The notes: a model not told the origin generated them from the letters alone. Counted from the stretch's first letter, positions 1 to 6,287 are shown. The stretch is 8,275 nt of DNA from CAZJGF01 sp964545665 (GCA_964545665.1 CAZJGF010000071.1:1-8275); one strand, 5' to 3'. Numbers and translations: made by a program.

Positions 1-16
1 GGGATTTCCAAGCTGC

Positions 17-46
17 TTGACAGCGTTACTCCCTGCCCTGTATTCT
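17..46 (+). promoter_or_regulatory. Candidate sigma-70-type promoter for the dehydratase/TRAP operon
   Basis: A perfect -35 hexamer TTGACA (17-22) is followed after 18 bases by TATTCT (41-46), which matches four of six positions of the -10 consensus. Transcription would begin near base 53 and give a leader of about 33 bases before the first gene. It is the only good promoter-like pair upstream of this operon inside the window. Assignment is by consensus only. Confidence 0.45.
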
Positions 47-71
47 ATCTAGAATTCCCAAAATTTTCATT

Positions 72-78
72 AGGAGGT
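72..78 (+). promoter_or_regulatory. Ribosome binding site that decides the dehydratase start
   Basis: AGGAGGT lies 7-8 bases before the ATG at 86. The longest open frame begins with a GTG at 77, but that codon sits inside this Shine-Dalgarno sequence, so it cannot be the start. The ATG at 86 is preferred. Confidence 0.8.
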
Positions 79-85
79 GGATGAA

Positions 86-1279
86 ATGTCTGTACTAAGG
101 ATTACGGATATAAGAATCTTCTGGTGTGGCTATCTCCCATTTATAAAGGTTTATACCAACGAGGAAGGCATAACTGGGATAGGTGAGAATGTAGTCCAGC
201 ATCGGGGTATTCTTGAGGGGCAGGTTGAGTTTCTGCGAGGTGTTCTCATGGGAGAGGACCCCTTTAGAATTGAGTGGATATGGAGAAAGATGGTAAATGC
301 CACTTCGTTCCAATATGCCAGTCCAATGATAAGCGCCGTAGATATAGCACTGTGGGATATCAAGGCCAAAAAATTGGGGGTTCCGGTTTACGAATTGCTC
401 GGTGGTCTTTGTCGCAGCAAAGTGAGGCTTTATCCTCACCTTCGGGGAACGTGGAATTCTTATCCCGATGCGAGGATGGACGACTTATTTTCCGAGCCCT
501 GGGGTGCGGTGAAATACACGCCAGAGGAGCTTGGTGAACACGCCCTGGAGTTGGTCAAGGAGGGCTATACCGCCATGAAGTTCGACCCGTTTGAGCCGGG
601 CAGGGACGGATATCACAGCTACAGAAAGGATGAAATAATGGCAGTGGTGGAGAGAGTGGCGGCGATACGGAAGGCTGTTGGAGATAGTATTGACATAATT
701 GTCGAGTGCCATGGTAAGTTTAATGCCTCAACTGCAATAACAATAGGTAAGTTGTTGGAGGAATATAATCTCATGTGGTATGAGGAGCCTGTTCCGGTGG
801 GGATGGTAAAGGCAATGAAGAAAGTTGCCGATCATGTAAATATCCCCATTACTGCCGGAGAGAGGCTTAATTCAAAACTAGATTTGAAGGAATACCTGGA
901 AAGCGGGGCTGTGGATATCGTTATGTTTGACTGCGGCAAAGTTGGCGGAATAACTGAGGCGATGAAGATATGCGCTATGTGCGAGGCCTATCAGGTTAAA
1001 GTTTCGCCCCACAATCCTTTCGGTCCTGTGGCCGCTATGGCAAATGCCCAGCTATGTGCTGCTGTCCCCTCATTTCTGATCCTTGAGCATGAGCAGATGG
1101 CACCGTGGGCGGTTAAGCCACGAATAAAGATCGTTGATGGCTGCATCGAGGTGCCTGAGACACCCGGTCTGGGGATAGACCTGAATGAGGAAGAGATAGC
1201 AAAACATCAGGCAAAGGTAGAGGACGGCACTTATAAGCCTAGTCGCCTGGATATGGAGAAGTTCGTTCCAGTATTATGA
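86..1279 (+). CDS. Enolase-superfamily (mandelate racemase/muconate lactonizing type) sugar-acid dehydratase
   Basis: This 397-residue cytoplasmic enzyme belongs to the enolase superfamily and most resembles the acid-sugar dehydratases (D-galactonate/D-mannonate dehydratase, RspA-like). These remove water from an aldonate to give a 2-keto-3-deoxy acid. The N-terminal capping domain covers roughly residues 1-120 and the barrel follows. Visible residues are the barrel motif AMKFDPF (about 163-169), the first metal ligand Glu207 in VECHGKF with His209 two residues on, Glu233 in YEEPVP, Glu259 in TAGERL, and the Asp282/His309 dyad (FDCGKVGG, SPHNPFGPV). Glu334 lies in the final LILEHE. The length is normal for the family. 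Glu rather than Asp at the first metal position is a deviation from the characterised dehydratases I recall. It is the first gene of a run that continues with a complete TRAP transporter 125 bases downstream, which fits a transported acid as substrate. The exact substrate cannot be read; epimerase or other MR-subgroup activity remains possible. Confidence 0.9.
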   Translation: MSVLRITDIRIFWCGYLPFIKVYTNEEGITGIGENVVQHRGILEGQVEFLRGVLMGEDPFRIEWIWRKMVNATSFQYASPMISAVDIALWDIKAKKLGVPVYELLGGLCRSKVRLYPHLRGTWNSYPDARMDDLFSEPWGAVKYTPEELGEHALELVKEGYTAMKFDPFEPGRDGYHSYRKDEIMAVVERVAAIRKAVGDSIDIIVECHGKFNASTAITIGKLLEEYNLMWYEEPVPVGMVKAMKKVADHVNIPITAGERLNSKLDLKEYLESGAVDIVMFDCGKVGGITEAMKICAMCEAYQVKVSPHNPFGPVAAMANAQLCAAVPSFLILEHEQMAPWAVKPRIKIVDGCIEVPETPGLGIDLNEEEIAKHQAKVEDGTYKPSRLDMEKFVPVL

Positions 1280-1404
1280 GTTTTAGAAGTGCGTCACCTA
1301 GTTTCTAAGGGGCAAATACGTGGTGACAGGGAGGTGAAAATATGTGAAGAAAAGACAGGTGGCGAGGATGGGCAGGCAATGGATAAAGAATGTTAAGGAG
1401 GTAA
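1280..1404 (+). other. Leader region between dehydratase and TRAP binding protein, with weak inverted repeats and a start-stop codon pair
   Basis: This spacer holds two mutually exclusive weak stems: TTAGAA/TTCTAA (1283-1288 with 1303-1308) and GTCACC/GGTGAC (1293-1298 with 1322-1327). Neither has a T-run, so neither is a good terminator. A strong Shine-Dalgarno (GGGAGG, 1329-1334) precedes ATG-TGA at 1342-1347, a start codon followed at once by a stop. The GTG overlapping it at 1344 would open a 52-codon frame ending at 1502, inside the next gene in another frame. A second strong Shine-Dalgarno (AAGGAGGT, 1395-1402) serves the binding protein. Whether any leader peptide is made is unknown. 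Confidence 0.3.
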
Positions 1405-2550
1405 ATGTTGAAAAAGAAGTTGCTTATGTTGTTAGTGGCAGTGGTGGCAGTGGTGAGTCTGGTGATTGTTGGTTGTGCTCCCGAAGCAGCACCGCCACCT
1501 GAGGAGGAAGAGGAGGCACCGCCACCTGAGGAGGAAGAGGAAGCCCCACCGGCGGCACCGGAGGCGAAGGTATACAAATTGGACTGGCAGGATATCAGTC
1601 CGGTAGGCGCTTCCATGTATATCGTCCTGGAAACCCTTGTTGATCGAGTGAGAATAGCGTCGGACGGCAGACTCGACATCACACTTCATCCTGAGGGCGA
1701 GTTAACACCTCGAGACGAAACTACCCCGGCGGTCAGAGATGGTGCCGTAGATATGGCGACCAATAGTTCCCCGATGGACCTTGGCCGTCTGGGAAACGTG
1801 ACCTATCTGATGGGTTCTTCCGGGCTGCCGGCTGGCCCGAGCATGGCCGACCTCCTGGCCTGGATGTACCAGGGAGGCGGCTTTGAGCTGTTGAACGAGG
1901 CGTACGAGGACTGGGGCTACTGTATTGGCACCCAGCCGGGTTCGCCGGAACTATTTTGCCATTCCAACAAACCGCTTGTAACAGCGAAGGATTTCAAGGG
2001 CTTAAAGTTCCGCACTCTAGGTCTGTGGGCTGAGATTTTGAAAGGCTACGGAGTTTCAGTGGTAATGATACCCGGCGGTGAGTTATACCAGGCAGTGCAG
2101 ACAGGCGTGCTTGATGCCTTTGAGCTTGGCCCTCCCAGCTACAACTGGCCCCACGGTTTTCAGGAGATACTTGACTATATTGGCGTTCCCGGTATCCAAT
2201 CGCCAGGATTCTGCAACAATGTCTTGATAAACAAGGACTCCTGGAATAGTCTGCCACCAGACCTTCAGCAACTGCTGAAAGATGAGATTGAGGCCATGAC
2301 AGCCTATGGCCAACTGTACTTGCAAGAGGCGGACTCCGAGGCTATGGCGAATTACATTGCCTATGGCACTAAAGTATTCACAGTCAGCCCAGAGTTCCAA
2401 GCGGAGATTGCCGCCAAAAGCAGAGCACTCTTGGAGGGATACACTGTTGACGATCCACTGTTCAAGAAGTTATGGGACCACCAAACAGCTTTCTTCAAGA
2501 AGTGGCACTCACTCACTGGTATTGTACCTGCGTATACCATATTCGACTGA
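1405..2550 (+). CDS. dctP: TRAP transporter substrate-binding lipoprotein (DctP family)
   Basis: This 381-residue extracytoplasmic solute receptor captures an organic anion and hands it to the DctQM permease. The N-terminus has a basic patch (LKKK), a hydrophobic core and a lipobox VIVGC with Cys24, so it should be lipid-anchored. Residues 29-54 form a Pro/Glu-rich linker made of tandem APPPEEEEE units, after which the binding domain starts near residue 56. Family signatures are GLKFRTLG (199-206), whose Arg203 is at the position of the carboxylate-clamping arginine of DctP proteins, then IPGGELYQAVQTGVLDAFE (222-240) and the PGFCNNVLINKDSWNSLP region (267-284). These place it nearer the 2-oxo-acid type (TakP-like) DctP proteins than the TAXI type, by eye. 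Start choice: the ATG at 1405 is only 3 bases from the end of GGAGG, while the in-frame TTG at 1408 has a 6-base gap and gives LKKKLL directly, so TTG may be the real start. The ligand is unknown; the neighbouring dehydratase suggests a sugar or hydroxy acid. Confidence 0.93.
   Translation: MLKKKLLMLLVAVVAVVSLVIVGCAPEAAPPPEEEEEAPPPEEEEEAPPAAPEAKVYKLDWQDISPVGASMYIVLETLVDRVRIASDGRLDITLHPEGELTPRDETTPAVRDGAVDMATNSSPMDLGRLGNVTYLMGSSGLPAGPSMADLLAWMYQGGGFELLNEAYEDWGYCIGTQPGSPELFCHSNKPLVTAKDFKGLKFRTLGLWAEILKGYGVSVVMIPGGELYQAVQTGVLDAFELGPPSYNWPHGFQEILDYIGVPGIQSPGFCNNVLINKDSWNSLPPDLQQLLKDEIEAMTAYGQLYLQEADSEAMANYIAYGTKVFTVSPEFQAEIAAKSRALLEGYTVDDPLFKKLWDHQTAFFKKWHSLTGIVPAYTIFD
1489..1542 (+). repeat. 27-bp tandem repeat encoding the lipoprotein linker
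   Basis: Two 27-bp units (1489-1515 and 1516-1542) each encode APPPEEEEE and differ only in the last base (gag versus gaa). A degenerate third piece, encoding APPAAPE, follows. The repeat is in frame, so gain or loss of a unit would change the length of the surface linker without breaking the protein. Confidence 0.9.
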
Positions 2551-2574
2551 TGACCTGTGACTGACGACCATTGG

Positions 2575-2613
2575 CTTCGGCAGCCTGCGGCGAGATTGCC
2601 CAGGCTGCCGAAG
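2575..2613 (+). terminator. Strong intercistronic hairpin between dctP and dctQ (attenuator or mRNA-stabilising stem)
   Basis: CTTCGGCAGCCTG (2575-2587) and CAGGCTGCCGAAG (2601-2613) are perfectly complementary over 13 bp. The loop can add a GGC/GCC stem (2589-2591 with 2598-2600). No T-tract follows, so this is not a classical intrinsic terminator. It sits 24 bases after the dctP stop and 22 bases before the dctQ start, the position where binding-protein operons often carry a hairpin that partly stops transcription or shields the upstream message from 3' exonucleases. Higher dctP than dctQM expression is therefore expected; this is inference. Confidence 0.75.
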
Positions 2614-2635
2614 AATACTATTACTTGAGGTTGAT

Positions 2636-3157
2636 ATGAGTGTCATAAAGAAAGCATATGATGGCATGGGCCTGGTGAGCGAGTGGACAGGCAGGGCTGT
2701 AATGGCCCTGGTTGCTGTACTGATAGTCTCCATTTGCTACGATGTATTCGCCAGATACCTGTTCAATGCGCCCACCATCTGGTCATATACCCTGAGCTAC
2801 ATGCTGGGAACCTCCATTATAGCTCTCGGCATGCCTTATGTGTATTTCCATAACGCCAATGTGAGGGTTGATGTAATAAGCTCCAAGTTGTCACCAAAGG
2901 GAAGACTCGTACTAGATGTAGTCTTGACCGTTGCCCTTTTTTTCCCGGTCGTTTTCGTACTCACCAGATTGTTTGGGCAGAGTGCCTGGGAGGCCTTCGT
3001 GACTCATGAGGTAGCTACCGAAAGTATATGGTATCCGCCATTCTGGCCATTTAAGACGGTGGTGGCAATCGGCTTTGTTCTCCTGTTCTTGCAGGGGATA
3101 GCTACTTTCATCAAGGATGTAGTCTCTCTGACCAAAGGGGGTAAGCAGCCATGGTAG
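2636..3157 (+). CDS. dctQ: TRAP transporter small membrane subunit (DctQ family)
   Basis: This 173-residue integral membrane protein is the small permease subunit that pairs with DctM. Four hydrophobic segments are visible at roughly 20-38, 50-70, 91-110 and 140-160. The DctQ signatures are the DVFARYLFNAPTIW stretch after the first helix (36-49) and NVRVDVI (75-81), the counterpart of the usual HVRVD motif; here the His (His72) lies three residues earlier. GAGG at 2627-2630 lies five bases before the ATG. The gene ends inside the start of dctM, with a 7-base overlap (ATGGTAG), so the two are probably translationally coupled. The length is typical for a separate DctQ subunit. Confidence 0.93.
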   Translation: MSVIKKAYDGMGLVSEWTGRAVMALVAVLIVSICYDVFARYLFNAPTIWSYTLSYMLGTSIIALGMPYVYFHNANVRVDVISSKLSPKGRLVLDVVLTVALFFPVVFVLTRLFGQSAWEAFVTHEVATESIWYPPFWPFKTVVAIGFVLLFLQGIATFIKDVVSLTKGGKQPW

Positions 3158-4488
3158 AAATGAGTCCCGAGCTGGTCACCATTGTAATGTTTGGTGCGGC
3201 AATTATTGGTATTCTTCTTGGTTATCCGTTGGTCTTCGTCCTTGGCGGCATAGCTCTGTTTGTGGGCATAGTAGCCATAGGTCCGGGGGTACTTGGCCTG
3301 TTCCGCGTCCGCATCTGGGGAATGATGATTAACTACACATTTCTGGCAGTGCCCATGTTTGTATTTATGGGGCTGATGGTGGAAAAGTCAGGAGCGGCTG
3401 AGAAGCTCTATAGAGGCCTTCACCTGGCGTTTGGAGGGTTCAGGGGAGGCCTGGCCATAGCCACCGTATTGATGGGCACTATTCTAGCCGCCTGCGTTGG
3501 CATAATCGCCGCCTCGGTAATCATGATAGGGCTTATCGCTGTTCCCAGTATGCTTCAGCGAGGATACGACAGGGAACTAACCTGCGGCTCGGTTTGTGCT
3601 GGGGGAACTCTGGGCATTCTTATTCCACCCAGCATAATGCTGATTATCTATGGACCAATGGCCAGCATTTCAGTGGGCAAGCTGTTTATGGGAGCCTTTG
3701 GGCCGGGCTTGCTTCTTTCTGCCTTATACATGAGCTACATTGCAGTCCGTGCCTGGCTCAGGCCCAGTTCGGCGCCGCCGATAGCATTGGCAGAGCGGGC
3801 GGTGCCCCGACTGAAAAAGCTACGTATGCTGCTGACTGGAATGGTACCCCCGTTATTTCTGATGTTAAGTGTGCTGGGAGCTATCTTCTTTGGCGTCGCC
3901 GCCCCAACTGAGGCAGCCGCCGTTGGGGCTCTGGCGGCAACACTACTGACTCTAGCTTACCGCCGTTTCACTTGGGAGACAATGAGGTATTGCCTTATCG
4001 AAACAGTGAGGATTACCTCCATGGCCTTAATTATCGGCTGGGGCGCCCAGATGTTTGTTGGCGTTTTTCTCAAGCTGGGAGGCGGCGACGTGATAACTAA
4101 CATGGTGCTGGCCGCGCCGTTTGGCAGATGGGGAGCATTTTTCGTGGTCATGTTCATTATCTTCATCCTGGGGATGCTTATTGATTGGATAGGCATAGTC
4201 TTCATTATGGTTCCTCTGGTCAGTCCTCTTGCCCCGGCTCTAGGCTTTGACCCGCTGTGGTTTAGCATGATGATTGTGGTTAATCTTCAGATGTCGTTCA
4301 TGACACCGCCTATGGCCTACGCCATCTTCTATTTGAAGGGTATAGCCAAACCGGAATGGCAGATAACCACGGGGAATATCATTCGGGGAGTAATTCCGTT
4401 CGTTGCGCTCATAGCGGTGGGGCTTCTGCTATGCATTGCTTTCCCTGACATAATAATGTGGCTGCCTCACCAGATGATAAAGTTCTGA
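3151..4488 (+). CDS. dctM: TRAP transporter large membrane subunit (DctM family)
   Basis: This 445-residue polytopic protein is the ion-coupled transport channel of the TRAP system. The hydrophobicity pattern suits the family's many-helix topology, and the length is typical. Diagnostic stretches are GTLGILIPPSIMLIIYG (152-168), FGVAAPTEAAAVGA (247-260), GMLIDWIGI (341-349) and MTPPMAYAIFYLKGIA (384-399). The two Pro-Pro motifs and the APTE motif belong to the pseudo-symmetric halves that hold the Na+ and substrate sites in this family. A GGGGG-containing Shine-Dalgarno (about 3134-3142) within the end of dctQ precedes the ATG. With dctP and dctQ it forms a complete three-gene tripartite transporter. 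No clear terminator follows the stop; the next 120 bases carry only the tRNA-like fragments. Confidence 0.95.
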   Translation: MVEMSPELVTIVMFGAAIIGILLGYPLVFVLGGIALFVGIVAIGPGVLGLFRVRIWGMMINYTFLAVPMFVFMGLMVEKSGAAEKLYRGLHLAFGGFRGGLAIATVLMGTILAACVGIIAASVIMIGLIAVPSMLQRGYDRELTCGSVCAGGTLGILIPPSIMLIIYGPMASISVGKLFMGAFGPGLLLSALYMSYIAVRAWLRPSSAPPIALAERAVPRLKKLRMLLTGMVPPLFLMLSVLGAIFFGVAAPTEAAAVGALAATLLTLAYRRFTWETMRYCLIETVRITSMALIIGWGAQMFVGVFLKLGGGDVITNMVLAAPFGRWGAFFVVMFIIFILGMLIDWIGIVFIMVPLVSPLAPALGFDPLWFSMMIVVNLQMSFMTPPMAYAIFYLKGIAKPEWQITTGNIIRGVIPFVALIAVGLLLCIAFPDIIMWLPHQMIKF

Positions 4489-4511
4489 GCCACTGGGAGC
4501 GGGTTATAATG

Positions 4512-4643
4512 GCCGGGGTAGTATAGCGGGTCTCTGTAGAAGGGGCGGCGTGGCTAAGTCGTGGCAGTAGCGCTTAGGCTTCTTTGCATTAGGATGTTAT
4601 TTAGCGGCTTACTCTACGGGTCGCGGGCTGGCGGGTTCGAATC
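4512..4643 (+). other. Fragmented tRNA-like sequences, no complete tRNA
   Basis: Three tRNA-like pieces lie in this stretch. GCCGGGGTAGTATAGCGG (4512-4529) resembles an acceptor stem plus D-arm start. At 4553-4571, GCTA/TAGC flanks an 11-base loop containing AG and GG, like a D-arm. GCGGGTTCGAATC (4631-4643) is a textbook T-stem 5' half and T-loop. The T-stem 3' half that should follow (CCCGC) is absent; the sequence runs on as CGGATGACC. No anticodon stem-loop or closing acceptor strand can be found, so no functional tRNA is called. It could be a tRNA relict or recombination scar; chance similarity is possible for the first two pieces. The 120 bases between the convergent genes (4489-4608) hold nothing else clear except a 5-bp CTAAG/CTTAG stem (4554-4558 with 4573-4577). 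Confidence 0.35.
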
Positions 4644-4941
4644 GGATGACCACGTCTCTGGGCAGTGCAGCCCCGACCTCCACCTCGATCGCCTTAAGTA
4701 TAGCTATAGGAATAGGGCACGCAACATGTTTGATCTGCTGCTGGAGGGATTTGTATAGCAGACAATCGTCCCGCCGATTCAAGGCGTCACGCCAATCTAT
4801 GTCTGTCAATTCTTTACCCATCTTGCTTACCATCTCACAGTCGCTGGTAACGACAACTCTAATCAGTTGAGAGGAGAGCCTGATAACCTCTATTAGTGCA
4901 GTGAATCCACAAATGCCAGCATCAACGGTTGCTTTAGTCAT
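4609..4941 (-). CDS. Small conserved cysteine-containing protein of unknown function
   Basis: This 110-residue soluble protein has no signal peptide or membrane segment. Three motifs make it look like a real conserved family: DAGICGF at 7-13 (Cys11), TSDCE at 32-36 (Cys35) and VACPIPIAILKAIEVE with ALPRDVVI at 73-99 (Cys75). Cys60 is a fourth cysteine. I recall uncharacterised proteins of about 100 residues with the same CGF / SDCE / CPxP pattern beside corrinoid methyltransferase genes in anaerobes; I cannot confirm a family name here. The spaced cysteines would suit metal or Fe-S binding, which is inference. It is the last gene of the minus-strand operon, 92 bases after the methyltransferase gene. 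The start is the first ATG after an in-frame TAA three codons upstream; its Shine-Dalgarno is poor (only AGAG close to the ATG), so expression may depend on upstream translation. The last nine residues (EPASPRPVE) are read from the complement of the tRNA-like T-arm and may be a non-native tail. Confidence 0.78.
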   Translation of the reverse strand: MTKATVDAGICGFTALIEVIRLSSQLIRVVVTSDCEMVSKMGKELTDIDWRDALNRRDDCLLYKSLQQQIKHVACPIPIAILKAIEVEVGAALPRDVVIRFEPASPRPVE

Positions 4942-5033
4942 CTCTGTTTACTGTTGCGTTCTCTCAATGATGTCGCCCAGAGTCAGGCCAGCGGAGTCCT
5001 ACCAGGGATACAGGGCAGGTACCGCCTCGGCCT
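4942..5033 (-). other. Intergenic spacer before the small cysteine protein
   Basis: This 92-base spacer has no hairpin with a T-run and no good promoter. One short open stretch is in frame with the downstream gene. It follows a TAG, reads DSAGLTLGDIIERTQQ and ends at the TAA three codons before the ATG. It has no ATG, GTG or TTG start, so it is not called as a gene. Confidence 0.4.
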
Positions 5034-6113
5034 CTACTCGTACCAGCCTAGGTCATTGACTGCTTTCACCATTGTGTATAGATTATAAGGAGGTGCCTTG
5101 GGAGGGAATCCGCATCCGGGCATAAGTATGAACCCCCGAGGCGCGTGCTTCGCCTTCTCTATGGCTATCCGGCACAGTTCGTAGACTTGCTCGTGAGTCC
5201 CCTCCTGAATTACTGCCGGCTCAATATTGCCAGCTATAACGCAGGTATTCCCGAAATACTCTATAGCTGTCGCAAGGTCAACCTCGTGGCCAAAGGTTAC
5301 TACACCAGGATTCCCCATTGGGATCTCGGCCCAGTAAGGCAGATTCAAATTCTGCTCGCCGCATATGTGGCACATTATGTGCTTGATTCCCGTAGCCAGT
5401 ATCTTCTCGTGGAACTCTTTGTTATAGGGCAATGCGAATTTCTCGAATTGCCTCGGCGAGATTATTTGATTGGCCGCTGACGGTTCACTGGTAAAGGCAA
5501 ATATATTTGGGCCGAAGGTGTCTACCCAGTACTGTGTCACTGCTATCACATGGTCGGTGGCCAGACGAAGAAGCCTGTGGGCCACTTCAGGCTTCTTCAC
5601 CATCCAGCGGCACAGTCTCTCGACGCCGCAGATATTGCTGGCAGTAGTGAAGACTCCTGCAGTCGGAGTCATTACAGGGAGGCCGACCTTCTTCGAGTTC
5701 TTCGACAACTCCATCGCTATAGGAATTGCGCCGGCTGTCTTTGATTCAGGCACCTCTAGTTTCCACGCATCCTCCTCTGTCTCTACAGGGAAGCGACTAA
5801 CCGATGGGGCTTGCTGCCATTCGCTGCCAGGAAACTTGATCTCTCCTCCAAACTCCCACCCGCCGTAGGAGCCATAAGCATATTGTGGGAAGCTGTCAAA
5901 GCCATACTGCTCCTGAGTCCATAGTTGCGCCCAAAAGCTCTTCTCAGTGTCAGAATAGGAATCACCTACGCTATAGCCCACGTTTATGGCGGCAAACGCT
6001 CTAATTCCGAGAGGGAAGAAAGGAACTCTGTCCGGTCTGCGACCAGTCATAACAGCATACAATGGATTATCTGGAGTCATCCGATTCTGCTTTGCTACGT
6101 CAGTTGGTTTCAT
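5034..6113 (-). CDS. Uroporphyrinogen-decarboxylase-fold corrinoid methyltransferase (MtaA/MtbA-like), copy 1
   Basis: This 359-residue cytoplasmic protein belongs to the UROD superfamily branch that contains the MtaA/MtbA/CmuA methyltransferases rather than haem-pathway HemE. These enzymes move a methyl group between a corrinoid protein and a thiol or similar carrier bound at zinc. The zinc site is visible as His-x-Cys...Cys: His249 and Cys251 in CHICGEQN, and Cys334 in LMPGCGFPP. The N-terminal RRPDRVPFFP (25-34) and the segment LCRWMVKKPEVAHRLL (167-182) are family-typical. A Shine-Dalgarno GGGAGG (6119-6124) lies five bases before the ATG. It is paralogous to the gene at 6288-7349. The corrinoid protein upstream in the same operon is the likely partner. 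Its role could be MT2 (corrinoid to tetrahydrofolate or thiol) or substrate-specific MT1; the sequence alone does not decide. Confidence 0.88.
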   Translation of the reverse strand: MKPTDVAKQNRMTPDNPLYAVMTGRRPDRVPFFPLGIRAFAAINVGYSVGDSYSDTEKSFWAQLWTQEQYGFDSFPQYAYGSYGGWEFGGEIKFPGSEWQQAPSVSRFPVETEEDAWKLEVPESKTAGAIPIAMELSKNSKKVGLPVMTPTAGVFTTASNICGVERLCRWMVKKPEVAHRLLRLATDHVIAVTQYWVDTFGPNIFAFTSEPSAANQIISPRQFEKFALPYNKEFHEKILATGIKHIMCHICGEQNLNLPYWAEIPMGNPGVVTFGHEVDLATAIEYFGNTCVIAGNIEPAVIQEGTHEQVYELCRIAIEKAKHAPRGFILMPGCGFPPKAPPYNLYTMVKAVNDLGWYE

Positions 6114-6130
6114 ACTATCCTCCCTTTAAG

Positions 6131-6265
6131 AATTTGCCGGCCTGTTCTCTAGTTTCGTCTCCGCCGGCCAACTATGCTGATGCCGCATTGGTCACCGTAG
6201 GACTTCGAAAATAACACCTGTCAGCTTTCTTGTCTCCAACTCTCCATCAATCGTACCGGCAAATT
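6131..6265 (-). promoter_or_regulatory. Spacer with competing inverted repeats ahead of methyltransferase copy 1
   Basis: The 174-base spacer 6114-6287 contains a perfect 10-bp inverted repeat, AATTTGCCGG (6131-6140) with CCGGCAAATT (6256-6265), 115 bases apart. The proximal arm can instead pair with GCCGGCCAA at 6163-6171 (TTGCCGGC at 6134-6141, one bulged C). In the minus-strand transcript the shared arm ends only six bases before the Shine-Dalgarno at 6124-6119. The two folds exclude each other, so the spacer could act as an RNA switch or be a processed intercistronic region. No ligand-binding core such as a cobalamin riboswitch box is recognisable. Confidence 0.4.
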
Positions 6266-6287
6266 GAACTACTGTATTGCTGAGCTA

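Noticed and set aside
32..43. 12-base match CCTGCCCTGTAT shared with the minus strand near 5010-5021
   Set aside because: A 12-base match between two places in a window of this size is expected by chance several times; similarity fades at once on both sides.
1..84. Open frame from base 1 to the TGA at 82-84 as the tail of an upstream gene
   Set aside because: 27 codons with no recognisable motif, and it runs through the candidate promoter; too short to support.
1305..1689. Minus-strand reading frames rich in Ser/Gly opposite the start of dctP
   Set aside because: They are the complement of the repetitive Pro/Glu linker codons; no ribosome binding site or family motif, and the plus strand carries a clear lipoprotein.
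4505..4510. TATAAT as a -10 box after dctM
   Set aside because: No acceptable -35 at 16-18 bases (GTTCTG at best) and no gene begins downstream on that strand.
4512..4720. A complete or intron-containing tRNA gene
   Set aside because: The T-stem 3' half, anticodon arm and a matching acceptor strand cannot be found. The CCCCGAC at about 4671 that could pair with GCCGGGG is not preceded by a T-arm.
4945..5036. Pyrrolysine-type TAG readthrough in the spacer (PALYPW-TAG-DSAGLTLGD)
   Set aside because: No MtmB/MtbB/MttB motif flanks the TAG, there is no pyl gene in the window, and TAG is the ordinary stop of three real genes here.
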